From the NCBI GenBank assembly GCA_946480675.1, contig CAMLKS010000180.1, positions 1-5,776 of the forward strand: a DNA stretch of 5,776 nucleotides, read 5' to 3'. The translations under genes and the position numbers were made by a program. Source of the stretch: an uncultured Bacteroidota bacterium (GTDB lineage Bacteria; Bacteroidota; Bacteroidia; Chitinophagales; Chitinophagaceae). Shown piece after piece: positions 1-5,776 of the stretch (position 1 is its first letter; each line of letters begins with the position of its first letter). A model generated the notes under the pieces. It saw only the letters and a list, made by a program, of their open reading frames with translations, ran no database searches and was not told the origin of the DNA.

Positions 1-2247
1 GATGTACTGGCCATATCGCTGGATAAAACCTATAGCAAAGAGGATACCCTGCAATTATATATCCGCTACAAGGCCATGCCATATGCAGAGATAACCAGTG
101 GCAGCTCAGCCATTAGTGATGATAAAGGCTTATATTTTATTAATACAGATAATGCCATCCCCGGCAAGCCATCGCAGATATGGACACAGGGCGAAACGGA
201 AGCCAACAGCCGCTGGCTGCCTACTATAGACAAACCTAACCAGCGTACTACGGTAGAACTGGCGCTTACCGTGCCAGATAGTTTTACCACGCTGAGCAAT
301 GGCGCCATGACAGGTCAGCATCAAGCAGGCATAGGCCTGCGCACCGATATATGGAAGATGGATAAGCCGATACAGGTATATGCCATCATGTTTGCTATAG
401 GGCGGTTTGATGTTGTAAAGGATAGCTGGAAGGACAAAGAGGTAAGTTACTATGTAGAGCCTGCGTATGCGCCCTATGCTAAATACATGTTCAACCATAC
501 GCCTGAAATGATAGACTTTTTCTCTACGGTTACAGGTGTGCCATACCCGTGGAATAAGTATAGCCAGGTAGTGGTGCGCGATTATGTATCGGGGGCTATG
601 GAAAACACGAGTGCCAGTTTGTTTGGTTCTTTCATGAATCAAAACAAGCGGGAGTATGACGACGATAATCATGAAGATGTGGTTTCGCATGAACTATTTC
701 ACCAATGGTTCGGCGATTATGTAACGGCGGAATCATGGTCGAACCTGACTGTGAACGAGTCTTTTGCTACGTATGGCGAACAGCTGTGGCGCAATTATAA
801 ATATGGAAAGGCAAGTGCTGATGAAATGCTGTACAGGGAGTTGAATAGCTACCTGGGCATCAGCGACCACTCACCATCATTGGTACGTTTTCATTACAGG
901 GATAAGGAAGATATGTTTGATCGCATATCTTATCAGAAGGGTAGCGTAATATTACATTACCTGCACGGGCTGATGGGCGATGAGGCTTTTTATCAATCGA
1001 TGAAAAAATACCTTACTGACAATGCCCTGCAAAGCGCGGAAGCAACCAATTGGCGGCTGGCGGTTGAGGCGGTAACGGGGCAGGACTGGAACTGGTTTTT
1101 CGACCAATGGTACTATCGTGGCGGGCATCCAAAGTTGGATGTGCAATATACTTATGATGATGCCGCACAGAAGCTGACAGTGGTTGTCGCACAGATACAA
1201 CCGGGTGCAGCGTACAAGCTACCATTGAAATCGGCGATAGTTTACGGCAGTGAAAAGCAGGTAGTGGATTGGGCCATAACGGGTAAGAACACCAGCTATA
1301 CATATCCATATAAGAATGGTGCAAAGCCACTGGTAATACCGGATGTCGAACATTGGCTGCCGGGCGAAATAACAGAGAATAAAACACCGGCAGATTGGTT
1401 ATTAACGTACAAGCACAGCAATGCTGATATCATCACAAAATTCAGGGCGCTGACAGCTGCGGGTAACAACCTGGATGATGCGAGTAACCAAGGCATCATT
1501 AATTTGGCATTACAGGATAAGCATGAAGAAGTAAAAGTCCGTGCGCTACAATTGTTACAGAAGCAAAATGTTCGCAAGCGGCAGGATAAATGGCAGCGTG
1601 ACGTGATCTATTTATCGGCTAATGGTACCCGTAAAGTGAAAGCGGCGGCCATATCTGTATTGGCAGCCTGGAAGACCATCACCAAACCTACACCGGAGAT
1701 AGAATTGCATAAATGGGTGAACGATAGCTCTTATATGGTGGCAGGTGTGGCATTGAGGCTGGCTAATAATATCAATAAGGATACGGCCTACGCTTATGCC
1801 AAACAGCTACTGCCCACACACCCGCGTGGCGACCTGATGGATGCGGTGATGCTGGTAATAGCGCAGAAAGGGCAAGAGGGAGATATAGCCCTTTTTGAAG
1901 CTACACTGCCGGAATATGATGATAAGATAAACATGGTGGTAGCCTTAACGGAATATATGCAGGTAGTGCGTTCTGAAGCTGCTTTTGATAAGGCACTGGC
2001 ACTAAGCCTGAAACTGGTGAAGCAGGAAAGCATACAGAAATACAGACGCAGCGCAGGCAGCTATGTGATAAGCGCAGCCGATTACTACAAAGACAGGCGG
2101 AATAATGTGAATACAAATAGCGAACGCGATGCAGCAGTACAAAGGCTGGAAAAGCTGAAAGCCGCTATAGAAACTATGATAAACGAGGACCCTGGCGAAG
2201 AGAATAAAACAACCTACCGCAACTATATGAAGACCATATTCCGTTAG
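1..2247 (+). CDS. M1 family zinc metallopeptidase (aminopeptidase N-like), 5'-truncated by window edge
   Basis: The reading frame is open from base 1 to the TAG at 2245-2247, giving 748 residues. An ATG at 76 lies inside conserved sequence and is not the real start. Homologues are usually about 840-880 residues, so roughly 100-130 N-terminal residues, probably with a signal peptide, lie upstream. Hallmarks seen, numbered from the first codon in the window: the WLPTIDKPNQR segment of the N-terminal beta domain (about 68-78), the substrate-binding GAMEN motif (198-202, nt 592-606), the zinc site HELFH (230-234, nt 688-702) with the third ligand Glu 253 in NESFATYGE after an 18-residue spacer, and the likely catalytic Tyr 311 in SYQKG. 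WFFDQWYYRGGHP follows, then a beta domain. From about residue 455 to the end the sequence is helical and HEAT-like. The family removes N-terminal amino acids from peptides; a periplasmic peptide-scavenging role is inference. All key residues are intact. The gene converges on coaE with a 4-bp overlap. Confidence 0.96.
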   Translation, partial: DVLAISLDKTYSKEDTLQLYIRYKAMPYAEITSGSSAISDDKGLYFINTDNAIPGKPSQIWTQGETEANSRWLPTIDKPNQRTTVELALTVPDSFTTLSNGAMTGQHQAGIGLRTDIWKMDKPIQVYAIMFAIGRFDVVKDSWKDKEVSYYVEPAYAPYAKYMFNHTPEMIDFFSTVTGVPYPWNKYSQVVVRDYVSGAMENTSASLFGSFMNQNKREYDDDNHEDVVSHELFHQWFGDYVTAESWSNLTVNESFATYGEQLWRNYKYGKASADEMLYRELNSYLGISDHSPSLVRFHYRDKEDMFDRISYQKGSVILHYLHGLMGDEAFYQSMKKYLTDNALQSAEATNWRLAVEAVTGQDWNWFFDQWYYRGGHPKLDVQYTYDDAAQKLTVVVAQIQPGAAYKLPLKSAIVYGSEKQVVDWAITGKNTSYTYPYKNGAKPLVIPDVEHWLPGEITENKTPADWLLTYKHSNADIITKFRALTAAGNNLDDASNQGIINLALQDKHEEVKVRALQLLQKQNVRKRQDKWQRDVIYLSANGTRKVKAAAISVLAAWKTITKPTPEIELHKWVNDSSYMVAGVALRLANNINKDTAYAYAKQLLPTHPRGDLMDAVMLVIAQKGQEGDIALFEATLPEYDDKINMVVALTEYMQVVRSEAAFDKALALSLKLVKQESIQKYRRSAGSYVISAADYYKDRRNNVNTNSERDAAVQRLEKLKAAIETMINEDPGEENKTTYRNYMKTIFR

Positions 2248-2837
2248 TGTAGTTTAGCCTTTTCAAGCAGGGTTTTGTGCAGGGATAGCACCTGCGGCAG
2301 CACAGCGGTATTACCATCGTTGGTGATAACATAATGGCAGCGGCGCATTTTCTCTGCTTCGTCCATCTGGTTGGCCATGCGTTGCAGTATCTTTTCTTCC
2401 GTAGCACCGTCACGCTGCATGGCGCGTTGCAGGCGTACTTTTTTTGGGGCATATATCCCCACCATCACATCCATATCCTTATAGCTACCGCTTTCAAAAA
2501 AAATGGCGGCTTCTTTTATAACGTAGGGTGTAATTTGTGTTTCCATCCACTGCTGGCCATAAGCTATGGTGGCAGGGTGCACTAGGCTATTGAGTTGCTG
2601 TAATAGTTCAGGCTGCTGAAAAACGAGGGCGGCTATATGCGGGCGGTTGGGTTTGCCGTCTTTGTAGCTTTCACTACCCAATAACTGTTTAATAGATTGT
2701 ACTAAAACTGCATCATGGGTCATCACATATTGTGCGGCATCATCAGCACTAAATACAGGTATGCCAAGTGTTTTAAACACCTGGCATACAACTGATTTTC
2801 CGGAGCCAATGCCTCCTGTGATACCTACTTTCAGCAT
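2244..2837 (-). CDS. coaE: Dephospho-CoA kinase
   Basis: CoaE phosphorylates the ribose 3'-hydroxyl of dephospho-CoA with ATP, the final cytoplasmic step of coenzyme A synthesis. The 197-residue product has the family's usual length. The P-loop GGIGSGKS is at residues 8-15, close to the ATG, which fixes the start. FSADDAA (29-35) matches the DAD substrate-site motif with Ser in place of the first Asp; the second Asp (32) is kept. Also present are the conserved HP pair (87-88), the EAAIFFESG core strand (109-117), the lid segment QRAMQRD (137-143), the Q157 region and the ITNDG motif (171-175) near the end. The start is 11 bp downstream of the yajC stop, so the gene is probably translated from the nusB-DUF1573-yajC transcript; no strong Shine-Dalgarno is visible in that gap. 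It is the last gene of the cluster, and its TAA interlocks with the stop of the convergent peptidase gene. Confidence 0.96.
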   Translation of the reverse strand: MLKVGITGGIGSGKSVVCQVFKTLGIPVFSADDAAQYVMTHDAVLVQSIKQLLGSESYKDGKPNRPHIAALVFQQPELLQQLNSLVHPATIAYGQQWMETQITPYVIKEAAIFFESGSYKDMDVMVGIYAPKKVRLQRAMQRDGATEEKILQRMANQMDEAEKMRRCHYVITNDGNTAVLPQVLSLHKTLLEKAKLH

Positions 2838-2848
2838 CAGGTAGATTG

Positions 2849-3190
2849 TTATTTTGCGGCAACCGCAGCAGTACCTTCTGTTTTCTTACGGAAAGCATTC
2901 GTCATTTCCATAGAAACAGCAGAACGCTCAACTGTGATAAATGTACCACGGCTGATCTCTACCTGTATAGTGCCATCATCATTTATCTTGTTGATAGTAC
3001 CGTGTATGCCTGAGGAAGTGATGATGCGCTCACCTGTATTGATCGAATCTGCAAATTTCTTTTGTTCTTTTGCACGTTTAGCTTGCGGGCGTATCATAAA
3101 GAAATACATCACAACTACCATACCCACCATAAGTATCAATGAAAAGTATGGGCTTTGTTGTTGTGCCTGCAACATGATTGTCTGAAACAT
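2849..3190 (-). CDS. yajC: Preprotein translocase subunit YajC
   Basis: YajC is a small single-pass inner-membrane protein that associates with SecDF and the SecYEG translocon. The 113-residue product has one hydrophobic helix at about residues 15-33. The diagnostic FFMIRPQAKRAKEQKKF signature follows at 30-46, then a small beta-rich cytoplasmic domain containing GERIITSSGIHGTI and a charged, alanine-rich tail. Length and layout are typical. The ATG at 3188-3190 is preferred; an in-frame ATG five codons later (3173-3175) is possible because nothing before it is conserved. The 34 bp upstream are very A+T-rich on the coding strand and contain no Shine-Dalgarno, as is usual in Bacteroidota. The gene sits between the DUF1573 lipoprotein gene and coaE on the same strand and is probably co-transcribed with them. 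Confidence 0.95.
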   Translation of the reverse strand: MFQTIMLQAQQQSPYFSLILMVGMVVVMYFFMIRPQAKRAKEQKKFADSINTGERIITSSGIHGTINKINDDGTIQVEISRGTFITVERSAVSMEMTNAFRKKTEGTAAVAAK

Positions 3191-3224
3191 CTGATTTTAT
3201 TTTATTGATTGAATAATAAACTGT

Positions 3225-3689
3225 TTATTGGCGTGGTGTTACATCGGCTTTGATGTGCAATTCATACATGCCACGCTTCGAATTGCTGTAGATGGTAACT
3301 GTTTTATCCTGGTGGTTGGGTTTACCATCGCTGTTGAATTTCACTTTGATAACACCTTCCTTGCCGGGTTGAATAGGGTCCCTCGGATAATCAGGCACCG
3401 TGCAGCCGCAAGAGCCTGTAGCGCTGCTTATCAGCAGGGGCGATTTACCGTTGTTCTTAAAACTGAAGTCGTGGGTAACCACTTCACCTTCCTGTATGGT
3501 GCCGAAGTTATGAACAGAATCTGCAAAATCCATAGTAGGCATTTTGTTGATGTCTGTTTCGCTGGTGCCTTCTGCAGATACAGGGTTGTTTACCAGGTCT
3601 GTAGATAGTAAACCCTTATCCTGCTGTGGCTTGTCCTCACCGCAGGCTGCCAATGTGCATACTGCTGCAATTAATAATATCTTTTTCAT
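3225..3689 (-). CDS. DUF1573-domain lipoprotein
   Basis: Starting at the ATG at 3687-3689, the product is 154 residues. A lipoprotein signal peptide is visible: Lys-Lys at 2-3, a hydrophobic core at 4-13 and the lipobox LAAC with Cys 16 as the lipidated residue. A low-complexity acidic and polar linker (about 17-57) leads into one DUF1573 domain (about 60-150). Its hallmarks are HNFGTIQEGE (60-69), FSFKNNGKSPLLI (75-87), the SCGCTVP motif with Cys 94 and Cys 96, PIQPGKEGVIKV and the closing strand ELHIKADV. The fold is predicted to be immunoglobulin-like; the molecular function is not established, and the C-G-C pair could bind metal or form a disulfide. A longer reading from a TTG at 3705-3707 adds six residues (MQLPDS) before the Lys-Lys; the ATG gives a cleaner signal peptide and is preferred. 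The gene lies 27 bp after nusB and 34 bp before yajC and is probably in the same operon. Confidence 0.92.
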   Translation of the reverse strand: MKKILLIAAVCTLAACGEDKPQQDKGLLSTDLVNNPVSAEGTSETDINKMPTMDFADSVHNFGTIQEGEVVTHDFSFKNNGKSPLLISSATGSCGCTVPDYPRDPIQPGKEGVIKVKFNSDGKPNHQDKTVTIYSNSKRGMYELHIKADVTPRQ

Positions 3690-3704
3690 ACTATCGGGAA
3701 GCTG

Positions 3705-3712
3705 CAAAGTTA
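3705..3712 (-). promoter_or_regulatory. Possible internal promoter, -7 box (TAACTTTG), before the DUF1573 gene
   Basis: In the 27-bp nusB/DUF1573 gap the minus strand reads TAACTTTG, again matching TAnnTTTG, 15 bp before the preferred ATG. Initiation a few bases downstream would give a leader of only about 8-10 nt. No -33 element is evident; the region upstream is the end of nusB. The box overlaps the alternative TTG start codon (3705-3707). It could be a secondary promoter for DUF1573-yajC-coaE or a chance match. Confidence 0.3.
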
Positions 3713-3716
3713 AGAC

Positions 3717-4652
3717 TTACTTACGAACGCGGTCTTGCTTACGTATCTTATTTTCTTTTTCCAGGTCTTTCAATATGTTATCTAACACACCATTAACGAA
3801 TTGGCCGCTTTGAGGCGTGCTGTACATTTTAGCTATTTCTATATACTCGTTAATGGTTACTTTAGTCGGGATGGTAGGGAAGAACAGCATTTCGCATACA
3901 CCCATGCGCAGCAATATCAAATCTATCAATGCTACGCGGTCGGCATCCCAGTTTATCAGTTTGGGTTGCACCAGTTCCATACAGTAGGCTTCTTTTTCCA
4001 TCACCGTATGCAGCAGTTCATGCGCATATTCTTTCTTTTCGCCCGATACGAGGTTCAGGAAGTTTATTTTCTGGCTGCTTTTGAAGAAATTATCCATCAG
4101 CATTTTAGCCATCTCTTTATCATCTTCCCAGCCGGGTAGCTCGTCAGAAAAATGTTCCTGCAGGGCTTCGTTATCCCATATCAGCTTCTCCCAGATGTAT
4201 TGAATGATGAATTTCTCTTTGGCAGGTGTTCTTTCCTGCAGGGCAATATAGTTCTGATACGGCTCTGTCTGCATCAGTTGCTGGTACAGTTTCTTCACCC
4301 ATTCTTCGTCTATCCAGTGGTCCAGTTTTGCTTCCTTCACGCGTTCTGGAAATGTACCGTTTGAAAGTACCTGCCACATAAATTCATTACCGGCTATCTT
4401 GGTACTTACATTCAAATCGGCCTCTGTAGGCAAATATTTTGACGAGCGCTGTATGGAGTCGGTCTCTGCATATTGCGCGGTACGAAAAGTATAAAGTATG
4501 GAAACGATAAATAGGTCCAGTGAGCGGTTTAGCTTGTCATTCAGGATGTTGGAGCCGATCTTTTTGTCCAATTCCTGTTCTCCGGGCTCCATAGCGGCCA
4601 GTGTATATAGCGTTTGCATCACCTTCACCCGGATATTTCTTCTGCTGATCAT
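3717..4652 (-). CDS. nusB: Transcription antitermination factor NusB, long Bacteroidota form
   Basis: NusB forms a complex with S10/NusE that binds boxA RNA and supports rRNA antitermination and maturation in the cytoplasm. The start is set by an N-terminal ISRRNIRVKVMQTLYTL segment (residues 2-18), the usual beginning of the family, directly after ATG 4650-4652. The C-terminal NusB core is at about 235-293: WDADRVALIDLILLRMGVCE, then the highly conserved PTKVTINEYIEIAK and NGVLDNI motifs. The product is 311 residues against about 140 in E. coli. The extra ~150 residues between the two conserved ends are charged and helix-rich, as in the NusB proteins I recall from other Bacteroidota, so this is a lineage feature and not a fusion artefact. 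The tail is basic (KIRKQDRVRK). A -7-type promoter box lies 28 bp upstream. It is the first gene of the four-gene minus-strand cluster. Confidence 0.95.
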   Translation of the reverse strand: MISRRNIRVKVMQTLYTLAAMEPGEQELDKKIGSNILNDKLNRSLDLFIVSILYTFRTAQYAETDSIQRSSKYLPTEADLNVSTKIAGNEFMWQVLSNGTFPERVKEAKLDHWIDEEWVKKLYQQLMQTEPYQNYIALQERTPAKEKFIIQYIWEKLIWDNEALQEHFSDELPGWEDDKEMAKMLMDNFFKSSQKINFLNLVSGEKKEYAHELLHTVMEKEAYCMELVQPKLINWDADRVALIDLILLRMGVCEMLFFPTIPTKVTINEYIEIAKMYSTPQSGQFVNGVLDNILKDLEKENKIRKQDRVRK

Positions 4653-4680
4653 AATAAATTAAAGAACCTGTTTAGCCGCG

Positions 4681-4688
4681 CAAAGGTA
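4681..4688 (-). promoter_or_regulatory. Probable nusB promoter, -7 box (TACCTTTG)
   Basis: On the minus strand the box reads TACCTTTG, a full match to the Bacteroidota housekeeping -7 consensus TAnnTTTG. It lies 28 bp before the nusB ATG and just past the transporter's terminator, as expected for the first gene of an operon. I do not see a clear TTTG/TTG -33 element at the usual 19-22 bp further upstream, so the call rests on the -7 box and on position. Confidence 0.6.
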
Positions 4689-4720
4689 AGAAATTGTTTG
4701 TTATATACGCGGATGGGGAT

Positions 4721-4751
4721 AAGAAAAGCGGCGCTGTAATTGCAGCGCCGC
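4721..4751 (-). terminator. Rho-independent terminator of the MFS transporter gene
   Basis: A perfect 9-bp GC-rich stem, GCGGCGCTG (4728-4736) with CAGCGCCGC (4743-4751), encloses a 6-nt loop. Read on the minus strand, the hairpin is followed directly by TTTTCTT (4727 down to 4721), the expected U-tract. It begins 6 bp after the transporter's TAG. There is no T-run on the plus-strand side, so it should work only in the minus direction. It separates the transporter transcript from the nusB promoter just downstream. Confidence 0.9.
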
Positions 4752-4757
4752 CCGTAC

Positions 4758-5776
4758 CTAATGCATTGCTTCTGAGATATCTACTTTATTCTTCTTATTG
4801 CCTTTTACCATCAATACAAAAGGTATACAGATTAAAAACATAGCCCCCAGCCAGAGGAATATGTCCATATAAGAAAGTACGGATGCTTGTTTGGTTACGC
4901 TGAGGTCCAGCATTTTATATCCCGCATTCAGTGCATTTTCAGGTGTCATGCCTTTGGCTATAAAGCTTTGCTGCAATCCCTGGATTCGTTGCTGCACTGC
5001 CGGGTCGGTAGGGTCCAGGTTGGCCATCAGGTCGTTACGGTGCAGTACCGTGCGGCGCGACATGAGGGTGGTGATAAGTGCGATACCAAAAGAGCCGCCC
5101 AGTTGCCGCATCATACCCGTAAAGGCAGCACCCTGGCCTATCTGCTGCCCTTTTAGGGTAGACAAGGAAAGGGTAGTGATGGGGATGAACAACATACCCA
5201 TGCCTATACCACGCACTATCAGCATCCAGAAAAACGCATCTTTATCTGTATCCGGTGTCAACACTTTATAGCCCCAAAAACTGAAAATGAAGAACAGGAA
5301 CATCCCACCCGCTACCAGGTATTGCTGCGGTACGCCTTTCTGCAATAGCCGCCCGATTATAGGCATCATTACTGCAGTGGTCAGCGCCGCCGGTATCATC
5401 AGCATGCCCGACTGCTGTGCCGTCCAACCCAGCGCAGACTGGGTATAGAGCGGTATGATAAAGGTGGAGCCATACAAGCCGAAGCCGAGTATAAAGGATA
5501 GGATAGTACCTACCCGCAGGTTGTTGTTCTTCAATACCCGTAGCTCTACTATCGGGTTTTTATAAGTTAGCTCCCGCCAGATGAAGAAGTAAAAACCTAA
5601 TATCGCTGTAATGGTAAGCATTATGATAGCACCACTGGCAAACCAGTCATCTTCCTGGCCGCGTTCCAGCACATATTGTAGCGAACCTACTGCCATAGCC
5701 AGGAATACAATGCCCCACCAGTCTATTTCCTTGCTCGATTTCTTTTCGCCATACTTAGGGCTGCGCACATACTGCA
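4758..5776 (-). CDS. MFS transporter, DHA2 (EmrB/QacA-type) drug:H+ antiporter family, 5'-truncated by window edge
   Basis: The frame is open from the right edge to the TAG at 4758-4760, giving about 339 C-terminal residues of a protein expected to be about 510-530. A GTG at 5766-5768 is in frame, but the frame continues upstream (Gln-Tyr before it) and it falls in the loop following helix 6, so it is not the start. Visible parts: a basic loop (KYGEKKSSKEIDWWG), then about eight hydrophobic helices matching TMS 7-14. Between them are the DHA2-like LERGQEDDWF loop, QSALGWTAQQSGMLMIP, the RGIGMGMLFIP helix and GMMRQLGGSFGIAL. A long extracytoplasmic loop (PTDPAVQQRI...) follows, then SYMDIFLWLGAMF in the last helix. 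The family exports amphipathic drugs, dyes or bile salts using the proton gradient; the substrate cannot be read from sequence. In Gram-negative bacteria such pumps often pair with HlyD/EmrA and TolC-like partners encoded nearby, which here would lie beyond the right edge. An intrinsic terminator follows the stop after 6 bp. Confidence 0.93.
   Translation of the reverse strand, partial: QYVRSPKYGEKKSSKEIDWWGIVFLAMAVGSLQYVLERGQEDDWFASGAIIMLTITAILGFYFFIWRELTYKNPIVELRVLKNNNLRVGTILSFILGFGLYGSTFIIPLYTQSALGWTAQQSGMLMIPAALTTAVMMPIIGRLLQKGVPQQYLVAGGMFLFFIFSFWGYKVLTPDTDKDAFFWMLIVRGIGMGMLFIPITTLSLSTLKGQQIGQGAAFTGMMRQLGGSFGIALITTLMSRRTVLHRNDLMANLDPTDPAVQQRIQGLQQSFIAKGMTPENALNAGYKMLDLSVTKQASVLSYMDIFLWLGAMFLICIPFVLMVKGNKKNKVDISEAMH

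Noticed and set aside
130..690. A 186-codon open frame on the minus strand inside the M1 peptidase gene
   Set aside because: It lies wholly antisense to a gene with intact catalytic motifs. Its translation is rich in Arg, His and Tyr, has no recognisable domain, and looks like a codon-bias shadow.
2278..2296. Short inverted repeat GCAGG...CCTGC near the 3' end of coaE as a possible bidirectional terminator for the convergent pair
   Set aside because: The stem is 5 bp with no following T-run, and it lies inside conserved coding sequence.
2446..2460. GGGG-CATATAT-CCCC inverted repeat beside a run of T within coaE
   Set aside because: The stem is only 4 bp, it lies mid-gene, and the T-run is on the wrong side of the hairpin for a terminator on either strand.
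2334..2585. Plus-strand 83-codon frame inside coaE
   Set aside because: It is the complement of conserved CoaE sequence. Its hydrophobic, His-rich composition is what the antisense of that region would give.
4887..5271. Plus-strand open frames of 89 and 126 codons across the transporter gene
   Set aside because: They are antisense to a well-supported MFS permease. The two overlap in different frames, and neither resembles a known protein.
5766..5768. GTG as the start codon of the transporter gene
   Set aside because: The frame stays open to the window edge, and this point corresponds to the loop after helix 6 of a 14-helix family, so the gene is cut by the window, not naturally short.
1..5776. 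Search for CRISPR arrays, tRNA or rRNA genes, insertion-sequence ends, attachment sites, riboswitches and anti-phage genes
   Set aside because: No direct-repeat arrays, transposase frames, cloverleaf sequences or defence-type domains were seen. Coding sequence fills nearly the whole window, and the only spacer over 40 bp is 4653-4757.

Overview
The window looks like an ordinary chromosomal stretch from a Bacteroidota bacterium, most likely of the Chitinophagaceae/Chitinophagales type. Four things point there. The NusB is about 310 residues long, the enlarged form I associate with this phylum. The gene order is nusB - DUF1573 lipoprotein - yajC - coaE. TAnnTTTG-type -7 promoter boxes lie upstream of genes. 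There are no strong Shine-Dalgarno sequences. Base composition is moderate, in the mid-40s % GC by eye, and even across the window. I see no insertion sequence, phage gene, tRNA, rRNA or CRISPR array.

Layout, left to right. (1) Positions 1-2247, plus strand: the C-terminal ~748 residues of an M1-family zinc aminopeptidase whose start lies outside the window. (2) Positions 2244-4652, minus strand: a compact four-gene cluster transcribed right to left. It runs nusB (antitermination/rRNA processing), a DUF1573 lipoprotein, yajC (Sec translocon accessory) and coaE (last step of coenzyme A synthesis), with gaps of 27, 34 and 11 bp. The aminopeptidase and coaE converge, and their stop codons interlock in the tetranucleotide TTAG. 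(3) Positions 4653-4757: a 105-bp spacer holding a probable nusB promoter and an intrinsic terminator for the gene to its right. (4) Positions 4758-5776, minus strand: the C-terminal two thirds of a 14-helix MFS drug-efflux-type permease (DHA2/EmrB-QacA family), cut by the right edge of the window.

The minus-strand cluster is a housekeeping operon joining transcription elongation control, envelope export and CoA synthesis. The flanking peptidase and exporter look like independent transcription units. I found no convincing undescribed system. The points most worth a second look are the interlocked convergent stops with no room for a terminator, the enlarged NusB, the start choice and possible internal promoter of the DUF1573 gene, and the cluster's gene order.
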